A DNA stretch of 6,707 bases from a bacterium (lineage in GTDB: Bacteria; Patescibacteriota; Minisyncoccia; Minisyncoccales; UBA10102), in NCBI GenBank assembly GCA_030698465.1, contig JAUYJZ010000024.1:1-6707 (forward strand). The letters run 5' to 3'. Below the pieces are notes generated by a model. The model did not search any database and was not told the origin of the DNA. It saw only the letters and a list, made by a program, of their open reading frames with translations. This document shows positions 1 to 4,816 of the stretch, one piece after another; position 1 is the first letter of the stretch, and the number at the start of each line of letters is the position of its first letter. The position numbers were made by a program, and so were the translations under genes.

Positions 1-7
1 ATAACGC

Positions 8-1360
8 ATGGCAAAGGGTTTTTGGAAAAAAACCTTCCTGTCCTTGCTCTTGGTGCTGGCTTTATCGTTGCCGGCTTTTTCTTTTGCGCTGACTCCCGCA
101 GAAGAACGAGCACAGCTGGAAGCTGAACTTGAAGCCCTAGAACAAGAGATTGGGGCCATTGAGGGAGATATCACCAAAACCCAGCAAGAAAAGAAAACTC
201 TCCAAAACGATATTTCCATTTTAAAAAATAAGATAAAGAAACTTGACCTGCAGATTACCCAGTCAAACAAGCTCATTGAGGAGCTTAGGGGTCAGATTAG
301 TGAAACAACATACTCCATTGAGAGAACCGAGGAAGACATTGCGGCAAAAAAACAGCAGTTAGCTGAGTTGCTTCAGAGACTCTATCAAGAAGACCAAAGG
401 TCTATGGTGGAGATTGTTTTAACCGGTCCTACGCTTTCTGACTTCTTTAACAACTTGGCTGCCTTGCAATCTCTGCAAGATCGGAACCGTGAGCTTTTGG
501 AAAGCACCATTGCTCTTTCTTTGTATTTGCAGGGGCAAAAAGACAAGGTAGAGACTGAAAAGGGTGAGGAGGAGAACTTTGTGAAAATCCAGATTTTGCA
601 AAAGCAAGAAAGCCAATATGTGACCCGCCAGAATGAGAGTCTCTTGGAGGTGACCAAGGGCAGAGAGTCAGAATATCAAAAACTTCTGTCTAACAAGCAG
701 CAGCAGGCGAGTGCAATTCGTTCTCGTATCTTTGAGTTAATTGGAGTACCCCAGGCCCCTACCTTTGGAGAGGCAGTGGAGATTGCGGAAGCTGTAACTC
801 AGTTCACCAACGTCCGTGCGCCCTTTCTCTTAGCAGTGCTCACTCAAGAGTCCAACATCGGCAAAAACGTTGGGCAATGCTACTTAAAAGATGCGCAAAC
901 CGGGAACGGAGAGACGGTCAATGGAACTTTTGTGTATCGCGTCATGAAGCCCACGAGAGATGTTCAGCCCTTTTTGCAAATAACCCAGCAATTGGGCAGA
1001 GATCCCTTTAACACGCCGGTTTCTTGCCCCATTCCTTCTGTGGGAGGATATGGAGGAGCAATGGGACCTGCCCAGTTCATTCCTTCAACCTGGATGCTCT
1101 ACAAGAACAAGATTGCGCAACTAAAAGGGAGTCCAGGAGACCCATGGAACATTAGGGATGCATTTTTAGCTTCTGGCATATATTTAGCTGATGTTGGAGC
1201 AACCAAGCAAACCTTTGAGTACGAGTGGTGCGCTGCCGTGTCTTACTTTTCTGGCAATTGTTCTATGAGAAACCAGATTCGTTACGAGTTTTACGGAGAC
1301 AATGTGATGGCCATAACTAAAAGATACGAGCAAGACATTGCAGCCCTCAAGGCCAACTAA
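8..1360 (+). CDS. Secreted coiled-coil protein with MltB-like lytic transglycosylase domain
   Basis: Seen: 450 aa. An N-terminal signal peptide has a basic start (KGFWKK), a hydrophobic core at about residues 10-26 and a likely cleavage site after SFA (27). Residues ~30-240 form a long heptad-rich coiled coil, like the N-terminal part of EnvC/PcsB-type hydrolase regulators. Residues ~250-450 resemble the SLT_2/MltB family: E281 in LLAVLTQESNIG is the candidate catalytic glutamate, and GGAMGPAQFIPSTW (349-362) is the typical substrate-groove motif. Four cysteines (291, 340, 408, 418) lie in this domain and could form disulfides outside the cell. Family knowledge: such enzymes cleave the MurNAc-GlcNAc bond of peptidoglycan to 1,6-anhydro products. 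Inference: a wall-remodelling enzyme positioned or autoinhibited by its coiled coil. The ATG at 8 directly begins the signal peptide; only seven bases lie upstream, so its RBS is not visible. It converges on prfA with a 4-bp overlap. Substrate and activity are unproven. Confidence 0.85.
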   Translation: MAKGFWKKTFLSLLLVLALSLPAFSFALTPAEERAQLEAELEALEQEIGAIEGDITKTQQEKKTLQNDISILKNKIKKLDLQITQSNKLIEELRGQISETTYSIERTEEDIAAKKQQLAELLQRLYQEDQRSMVEIVLTGPTLSDFFNNLAALQSLQDRNRELLESTIALSLYLQGQKDKVETEKGEEENFVKIQILQKQESQYVTRQNESLLEVTKGRESEYQKLLSNKQQQASAIRSRIFELIGVPQAPTFGEAVEIAEAVTQFTNVRAPFLLAVLTQESNIGKNVGQCYLKDAQTGNGETVNGTFVYRVMKPTRDVQPFLQITQQLGRDPFNTPVSCPIPSVGGYGGAMGPAQFIPSTWMLYKNKIAQLKGSPGDPWNIRDAFLASGIYLADVGATKQTFEYEWCAAVSYFSGNCSMRNQIRYEFYGDNVMAITKRYEQDIAALKAN

Positions 1361-2403
1361 GTTTGAGATTTTTGATATTCAAGCAGAGACTCTACAATAG
1401 CGTCCAGGTCGCCTGCCATAATTTTTTCCAAACCGTGCCAGGACTTTTCAATGCGGTGATCGGTGACCCGGTCTTGCGGAAAGTTATACGTTCTGATTTT
1501 CTCTACCCTCTTTGCCCAGCCAATCTGGGCCTTTCTCTGGCCGGCTGCCTGTTTTTCCTCTTGTTCCTGTTTTTGCTGAAGGAGCTTTGATTCCAGCAAA
1601 GAGAGAGCCGCTTCCTTGTTTTTTTGCTGGGAGCGCGATCCTTGAGAGAATACCACAAGACCGGTGGGGGTGTGCGTTAGGCGTACTGCGGTTTGTCTCT
1701 TGTTTACGTTCTGACCGCCGGGCCCGGAAGAACCGGTGAATTCAATCTGCAAGTCAGCAGGGTTAATTTGAAATTGGGTCTTCTCTGCTTTTGGAATAAG
1801 GGCTATGGTTGCCGTAGAGGTGTGGATGCGCCCTGCCTTTTCTGTTTCAGGGATTCTTTGTACCCGGTGCACTCCTCCCTCATACTGTAGGTTAAGGAAT
1901 GCGTCTTCTCCCTCTATTTCCAGCGCCGCATTTTTTATGCCTCCAATGTCGGTTCGGTCCTCTTCTAAAAGCGAGGTTTTCCACCCCTTCTTTGCCGCAT
2001 ACCTCTGATACATTGAAAGAAGGCTTGAGGCGAACAGGGCAGCTTCCTCTCCTCCTTGTCCTGCACGAAACTCCATGATGAGGGCTTCGGGTAGCTCTCC
2101 CTGGCCTCTTGCCAAGAGTTCCTCTAGATCTTTTTCTGCATCCCTAATCTTTTGTTGGAGAGTTTTTACCTCTTCTTCTGCCAAAGAGAGAAGCTCTGGC
2201 TGGTCATCTGCCCCCAGCATCTCTTGGCTTTCTTGGAGCTGAATCCTGAGGCTTTCTACCTCTTGTACCTTCTTTAAGATTTTCTCTAACTTTGCCTTCT
2301 TCTTGGAGAGTTCCTGAAATCTTTCCCAGTCAGAGATTAGGTCTGGATTTTGTAATTCTTCAAGGAGAGCCGCATATTCTTTTTTGAGGTCGTCAATGTT
2401 CAT
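1357..2403 (-). CDS. prfA: Peptide chain release factor 1 (RF1)
   Basis: Role: recognises UAA and UAG in the ribosomal A site and triggers peptidyl-tRNA hydrolysis. Seen: 348 aa, slightly shorter than E. coli RF1 (~360). Order: helical N-terminal domain (1-100), AGQGGEEA (114-121), the codon-recognition loop QRIPETE with a P-x-T tripeptide at 185-187 (the RF1 type; RF2 has SPF), HTSTATIAL (194-202), the catalytic GGQ at 229-231 within GSSGPGGQNVN, and KIRTYNFPQ..RVTDHR near residues 302-317. The stretch QIGWAKRVEK before KIRTYNF departs from the usual IGSGDRSE of RF1. Stop is TAG, which RF1 itself reads. The start ATG (2403-2401) has no good SD; an AGGA 11 nt upstream sits in the base of a 15-bp hairpin (2416-2460), which could limit access. 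rpmE lies upstream on the same strand, with a 278-nt structured gap that holds a decayed RF1-like N-terminus. The identification is firm. Confidence 0.97.
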   Translation of the reverse strand: MNIDDLKKEYAALLEELQNPDLISDWERFQELSKKKAKLEKILKKVQEVESLRIQLQESQEMLGADDQPELLSLAEEEVKTLQQKIRDAEKDLEELLARGQGELPEALIMEFRAGQGGEEAALFASSLLSMYQRYAAKKGWKTSLLEEDRTDIGGIKNAALEIEGEDAFLNLQYEGGVHRVQRIPETEKAGRIHTSTATIALIPKAEKTQFQINPADLQIEFTGSSGPGGQNVNKRQTAVRLTHTPTGLVVFSQGSRSQQKNKEAALSLLESKLLQQKQEQEEKQAAGQRKAQIGWAKRVEKIRTYNFPQDRVTDHRIEKSWHGLEKIMAGDLDAIVESLLEYQKSQT

Positions 2404-2415
2404 GTGTTTATTGTT

Positions 2416-2536
2416 CCTGTTTTGGAAAACGGTTCGCTTTCAGCGGTTTTCCAAAACAGGCACTGGGGTTGCATTATTGCCCCTCGGGGACTCGGGGCGT
2501 GCAACCCCGCCAAAAGCAAAGCAGTTTGCTTTTGGC
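2416..2536. repeat. Cluster of three adjacent hairpins upstream of prfA
   Basis: Seen: three perfect inverted repeats, almost without gaps. (a) 2416-2430 with 2446-2460: 15-bp arms starting CCTGTTTTGG, with an inner CGCT/AGCG in the loop. (b) 2465-2473 with 2500-2508: 9-bp arms GGGGTTGCA/TGCAACCCC, with an inner GCCCC/GGGGC (2479-2483/2494-2498). (c) 2509-2520 with 2525-2536: 12-bp arms GCCAAAAGCAAA and its complement around a 4-nt loop. None is followed by a clear T-run on either strand, so they are poor intrinsic terminators. The cluster ends at 2536, exactly where an RF1-like coding relic begins, which suggests an inserted element. Alternatives: a REP/MITE-like palindromic repeat, or an RNA structure in the prfA leader. 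Confidence 0.8.
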
Positions 2537-2599
2537 CTCCGGATTCTGGAGTTCTGCTATGAGATTCTGGTATTCTTGCTTAAGCTCCTCTCCTTTCAC
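2474..2599 (-). pseudogene. Truncated RF1-like N-terminal fragment (prfA relic)
   Basis: Seen: a minus-strand frame from GTG at 2599 to TAA at 2476-2474 (41 codons). Residues 4-21 (2590-2537) read EELKQEYQNLIAELQNPE. They match the start of the intact prfA product (DDLKKEYAALLEELQNPD) at 10 of 18 positions with no gap, and four further changes are conservative (D/E three times, L/I). Six of the ten shared residues use different synonymous codons, so this looks like an old copy that once evolved as protein, not a recent duplication. After residue 21 the frame runs into the hairpin cluster and has no RF1-like sequence. Inference: remnant of a tandem release-factor gene, truncated by the cluster. 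Alternative: an expressed short leader peptide; a GGAGAGG lies inside it, and a promoter candidate is upstream at 2644-2616. Confidence 0.6.
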
Positions 2600-2677
2600 C
2601 CCGCACAAAATTAAACTTATATGTATTACTGTATCCTCATACAAATTACCCTTGTTCTTGGGTATTTTGTGCGGGGT
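2598..2677. repeat. 14-bp perfect inverted repeat with 52-nt loop after rpmE
   Basis: Seen: ACCCCGCACAAAAT at 2598-2611 is perfectly complementary to ATTTTGTGCGGGGT at 2664-2677. The loop contains a small TACCC/GGGTA hairpin (2647-2651/2659-2663). On the minus strand the first arm begins four bases after the rpmE stop codon. It has no downstream U-tract on that strand, so it is not a standard terminator; it could protect the rpmE mRNA 3' end or bound a mobile segment. The loop holds the candidate prfA promoter. Confidence 0.6.
2616..2644 (-). promoter_or_regulatory. Candidate sigma70 promoter for prfA
   Basis: On the minus strand TTGTAT (2644-2639) and TATAAG (2621-2616) are 17 bp apart. The -10 matches the consensus at 5 of 6 positions, the -35 at only 3 of 6. 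It would give prfA a transcript independent of rpmE with a leader of about 200 nt containing the RF1 relic and the three hairpins. Inferred from consensus only. Confidence 0.3.
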
Positions 2678-2681
2678 TCAT

Positions 2682-2888
2682 CTACTTTTTCTTTGCAAGC
2701 CTGGCACGGAACTTCTGGACTTGGCCTACCTTGTCCATGAGTTTCTCTTTGCCTGTGTAGAAGGGATGGCATGCAGAACACACTTCCACTTGGATGGATT
2801 CCTTTGTCGCTCCCACGGTAAAGGCGTTGCCGCAAGCGCATGTTACCTTTGCCTTGGGAAAGTATTGGGGATGGATATCCTTTTTCAT
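2682..2888 (-). CDS. rpmE: Large ribosomal subunit protein bL31
   Basis: Role: small 50S protein at the bridge between the subunits. Seen: 68 aa from MKKDIHPQYFPKAK, the normal L31 start. It is a zinc-type L31: cysteines 17 and 19 (CAC) and 37 and 40 (CSAC), followed by HPFYTGKEK. Length is typical of the family. The ATG (2888-2886) was chosen because homologues start MKKDIHP. It has almost no SD, however, while a strong AAAGGAG (2937-2931) lies five bases before an in-frame TTG at 2924-2922, which would add 12 residues (start ISLRKYDKVKT). Stop is TAG. It is divergent from the PaaX/Cas2-like gene, with a 34-bp palindrome between the two, and lies upstream of prfA on the same strand, a frequent pairing in bacteria. 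The identification is firm; the start is less so. Confidence 0.95.
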   Translation of the reverse strand: MKKDIHPQYFPKAKVTCACGNAFTVGATKESIQVEVCSACHPFYTGKEKLMDKVGQVQKFRARLAKKK

Positions 2889-2954
2889 GGTTTTGACTTT
2901 ATCATACTTGCGAAGAGAAATCAATCGTGCTCCTTTTTTTGTTTTTATTCTGTG

Positions 2955-2988
2955 GTACAATAATTTAACAATTGTCTTCATATTGTAC
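2955..2988. promoter_or_regulatory. 34-bp palindrome, copy 1 (candidate operator)
   Basis: Seen: GTACAAT (2955-2961), six bases, ACAATTGT (2968-2975), six bases, ATTGTAC (2982-2988), exactly symmetric about 2971/2972. The six-base spacers are not complementary, so selection seems to act on three blocks on the DNA helix rather than on an RNA hairpin. The element lies between divergent rpmE and the PaaX/Cas2-like gene and recurs at 3551-3584. Inference: operator of the adjacent winged-helix regulator, overlapping the promoters of both genes. Confidence 0.7.
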
Positions 2989-3010
2989 TATTTCGCTTTT
3001 CATATAAAAT
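2983..3010 (+). promoter_or_regulatory. Candidate promoter of the PaaX/Cas2-like gene
   Basis: TTGTAC (2983-2988) and TAAAAT (3005-3010) are 16 bp apart; the -10 matches 5 of 6 and the -35 only 3 of 6. The -35 lies in the right arm of the palindrome, so a bound protein would block it. An alternative -10 is TACTAT (2986-2991), conserved just beside both palindrome copies. The SD AAGGA (3011-3015) follows, seven bases before the ATG at 3023. Confidence 0.3.
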
Positions 3011-3022
3011 AAGGATAAAGAT

Positions 3023-3562
3023 ATGAAAAAACCAAGGTTTACAGAAGAGTTTCTCTGGCAGCTCCATGAGTTTTTGGAGGCCATAAATATTGCGCAAGGA
3101 ACATTTGCCCCGCGTTCTTGGAAAGAAGCATTTGCCCCGGAGTGGCGGGAGCTTCGCCTTGCGTATGAAAAGAAAAGACACCAGAGAAGCTTTGGTCAAT
3201 TTATTTCGTACTTGAAGCGCATGGGCTATATTGTAGTTCCGAAAGGCGAAAGTATCGGCGTTCTTCGTTTGACCGCGAAAGGCAAAGAAAAAGCGTTTGA
3301 AGGCGAAAAGAAACTACGAGTGCTGTCCCCGAGAAAAGATGGCAAGATGATTATGCTTATGTATGATATTCCAAAAAGAAAACAGCGTATTCGCCAGGCG
3401 TTCCGTAGCGCGCTGGAGTTTTTGGATTATCAAATGCTTCAAAAGAGCGTGTGGGTTTCTGCAAAAGACGTGCTTGAGGAAACAGAACAGGCTGTGCGGG
3501 AATATGGATTAGATGACTGCGTAAACTTATTTGTTATAGAAAAAATAAAAGTACAAAAGTAA
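3023..3562 (+). CDS. Winged-helix plus Cas2-like (PaaX-type) DNA-binding regulator
   Basis: Seen: 179 aa, with SD AAGGA at good spacing before the ATG. Residues ~45-92 look like a winged helix (SFGQFISYLKRMGYI as helices, then a wing of strands, GVLRLTAKGKEKA). Residues ~107-179 look like the Cas2 ferredoxin fold: a first strand KMIMLMYDIP with D115 at the Cas2 metal-aspartate position, a basic helix (KRKQRIRQAFRSAL), then YQMLQKSVWVS. Family knowledge: PaaX repressors join a winged helix to a Cas2-like C-terminal domain, and similar stand-alone proteins in CPR genomes are often labelled Cas2. No cas1 or CRISPR array is here, so a role in spacer acquisition is not supported. Context: a 34-bp palindrome precedes the gene and a second copy covers its stop codon, ahead of rpsB. 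Inference: an autoregulated transcription factor whose targets may include neighbouring ribosomal genes. A nuclease or mobile-element role cannot be excluded. Confidence 0.75.
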   Translation: MKKPRFTEEFLWQLHEFLEAINIAQGTFAPRSWKEAFAPEWRELRLAYEKKRHQRSFGQFISYLKRMGYIVVPKGESIGVLRLTAKGKEKAFEGEKKLRVLSPRKDGKMIMLMYDIPKRKQRIRQAFRSALEFLDYQMLQKSVWVSAKDVLEETEQAVREYGLDDCVNLFVIEKIKVQK

Positions 3563-3584
3563 AACAATTGTTTTAATATTGTAC
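3551..3584. promoter_or_regulatory. 34-bp palindrome, copy 2 (candidate operator upstream of rpsB)
   Basis: Seen: GTACAAA (3551-3557), six bases, ACAATTGT (3564-3571), six bases, ATTGTAC (3578-3584). It has the same spacing and symmetry as copy 1 at 2955-2988, 596 bp away in direct orientation; 28 of 34 bases are identical, and so are the next three (TAT). The left arm encodes the last residues of the PaaX/Cas2-like protein and the stop codon lies inside the element. The right edge is 72 nt before the rpsB ATG. Inference: an operator in the rpsB promoter region. Confidence 0.7.
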
Positions 3585-3590
3585 TATCTG

Positions 3591-3664
3591 CATTCGCCAT
3601 ATCACGAGGAGGGAATGCTTGATTCTCTTTGTATGTTGTGGTAGAAAGAATGGCGTATGGCAAT
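3591..3664 (+). promoter_or_regulatory. rpsB mRNA leader with possible start-codon-masking stem
   Basis: Seen: GCCATA (3596-3601) is complementary to TATGGC (3656-3661), which contains the rpsB ATG; ATT/AAT (3592-3594/3662-3664) extends it past a bulged C. An exclusive alternative pairs CGCCAT (3595-3600) with ATGGCG (3650-3655). Between them lie a strong SD and a nine-codon ORF. rpsB itself has only a weak AGAAAG near 3643-3648. Family knowledge: S2 represses its own mRNA in several bacteria. Inference: this leader may be the site of such control; the stems are short, so caution is due. Confidence 0.35.
3615..3644 (+). CDS. Nine-codon leader ORF before rpsB
   Basis: Seen: the best SD of this operon, GAGGAGGG (3606-3613), sits just before ATG at 3615, which opens a nine-residue frame (MLDSLCMLW) closed by TAG at 3642-3644. 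It is in frame with rpsB, whose ATG follows 12 nt after the stop. Ribosomes finishing it could reinitiate at rpsB or disrupt the masking stem. TAG readthrough to give a longer S2 is unlikely, since prfA, rpmE and the gene at 4813 all use TAG as a true stop. Translation is unproven; if the ATG is ignored, the SD may simply act as a standby site. Confidence 0.35.
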   Translation: MLDSLCMLW

Positions 3665-4361
3665 TATAGCTAAACCATTAGAGCAAAAGACCGACCCCAT
3701 TATACAAGAGATGATGGCGGCAGGTGTGCATTTTGGGCACAAGACCTCAAAGACGCACCCGAAAATGAAACCGTTCATTACGGGAGTGAGAAATACCGTG
3801 CATATTATTGATTTGGAAAAGACCAAAGAGAAATTACAGGAAGTTGCAGAGTTTGTGAAGCAATTGAAAGCTGAGGGCAAGGTATTGCTTTTGGTGGGAA
3901 CTAAGGTGCAGCAGCTCTCTCCGATTCAAGATGCGGCCAAGGCCTGCGGCTTACCTTTTGTTACAGACCGGTGGATTGGAGGCACGCTTACCAATTTTAA
4001 TACCATTGTAAAGAGGATTGAACGCTTAAAAGAATTGGAGCTGCAGCAGGCCTCGGGGGAATGGAATGAGAAATACACAAAAAAGGAACAGTTGGATTTT
4101 AAAGAGGAAATCAGCGTTTTAGAAGCACATTTTGGTGGGATAAAGGAGTTAATAAAAATTCCAGATGCCGTGTTCGTCTGCGATTTGGAAGGGAACAAGC
4201 TGACGGTTCGGGAGGCGAAAAAGATGGGCATTCCCGTCATTGCCATTGCAGATACCAATACCAATCCAGAGGAGGCGGACTACTTTATTCCCGCAAATAA
4301 TGACGCGGTGAGTTCCTTGAAATATGTTTTAGGCAAGATTCAGGAGGCCTGGACCACATAA
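3657..4361 (+). CDS. rpsB: Small ribosomal subunit protein uS2
   Basis: Role: 30S protein that joins late in assembly and helps recruit bS1 where that is present. Seen: 234 aa, close to the family norm (~240). Conserved blocks are AGVHFGHKTSKTHPKMKPF (22-40), VHIIDLEKT (48-56), DRWIGGTLTNF (104-114), PDAVFVCDLEGN (~169-180), REAKKMGIPVIAIADTNTNPEEADYFIPANNDA (residues ~185-218, given here in abridged context) and the C-terminal helix. The ATG at 3657 fits family N-termini, which place AGVHFGH about 10-25 residues in. Its own SD is weak; a strong SD upstream belongs to a nine-codon leader ORF. It is followed by tsf after five bases, the classic rpsB-tsf operon. A palindromic candidate operator lies 72 nt upstream. 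Identification is firm. Confidence 0.98.
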   Translation: MAIIAKPLEQKTDPIIQEMMAAGVHFGHKTSKTHPKMKPFITGVRNTVHIIDLEKTKEKLQEVAEFVKQLKAEGKVLLLVGTKVQQLSPIQDAAKACGLPFVTDRWIGGTLTNFNTIVKRIERLKELELQQASGEWNEKYTKKEQLDFKEEISVLEAHFGGIKELIKIPDAVFVCDLEGNKLTVREAKKMGIPVIAIADTNTNPEEADYFIPANNDAVSSLKYVLGKIQEAWTT

Positions 4362-4366
4362 GACAT

Positions 4367-4816
4367 ATGGCAGGAATTGAGGAATTAAAACAACTAAGAG
4401 AGGAGACTGGCATGTCGGTCATGGACATTAAAAAAGCCCTGATGGAGGCAGGAGACAGCATGGAAAAAGCGCGAGAGCTTTTACGTACAAGAGGGGCTGA
4501 AATTGCCAAAAAAAAGCAGGAACGCGAGGCTGGTCAAGGCATTGTAGATGTTTATTTGCACCCCACAGGCAAGACCGGTGTTCTTTTGGATTTGAGATCT
4601 GAGACTGATTTTGTGGCAAAGTCAATGGACTTTAAAGCTTTGGCCCATGAGCTTTCTTTGCAGATAGCTGCCATGGATCCTGATGGGACAGAAGAACTGT
4701 TTTCCCAGGCGTATATTAAAGATCCTTCAAAAACCGTGCAGGACCTTGTGCAAGAATACATTGCCAAACTCGGAGAGAACATTGTGGTGAAGCGCTTTTT
4801 GCGTTACCAGATATGA
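4367..4816 (+). CDS. tsf: Elongation factor Ts, short form
   Basis: Role: nucleotide exchange factor that ejects GDP from EF-Tu. Seen: 149 aa, compared with 283 in E. coli and 196 in Thermus. Residues 1-50 form the UBA-like N-terminal domain with the signature LREETGMSVMDIKKAL (10-25). Residues 58-149 form one core subdomain with the EF-Tu-contacting TDFV (80-83) and end at KLGENIVVKRF (134-144). The second core repeat and the coiled-coil part of the long forms are absent, a reduction also seen in Thermus. An AGGAGG lies 19 nt before the ATG within the end of rpsB, too far for ideal spacing, so translation is probably coupled to rpsB. The TGA stop overlaps the next ATG (ATGA) and is followed at once by TAG. 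Identification is firm. Confidence 0.96.
   Translation: MAGIEELKQLREETGMSVMDIKKALMEAGDSMEKARELLRTRGAEIAKKKQEREAGQGIVDVYLHPTGKTGVLLDLRSETDFVAKSMDFKALAHELSLQIAAMDPDGTEELFSQAYIKDPSKTVQDLVQEYIAKLGENIVVKRFLRYQI

Noticed and set aside
1357..2403. Release factor gene as prfB (RF2)
   Set aside because: The recognition loop is P-E-T, not SPF, and HTSTATIAL plus KIRTYNFPQ..RVTDHR are RF1 traits; no frameshift site is present.
2469..2963. Long plus-strand open frame across the rpmE region
   Set aside because: It lies opposite rpmE and the hairpin cluster, has no recognisable protein features or SD, and is explained as a shadow of the minus-strand content.
3023..3562. CRISPR-Cas locus suggested by the Cas2-like gene
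   Set aside because: No repeat-spacer array, cas1 or effector gene is present in the window.
2955..3584. The 34-bp repeats resemble loxP in length and 13-8-13 layout
   Set aside because: The central 8 bp is itself palindromic, so it gives no direction, and no tyrosine recombinase is in the window; an operator reading is simpler.
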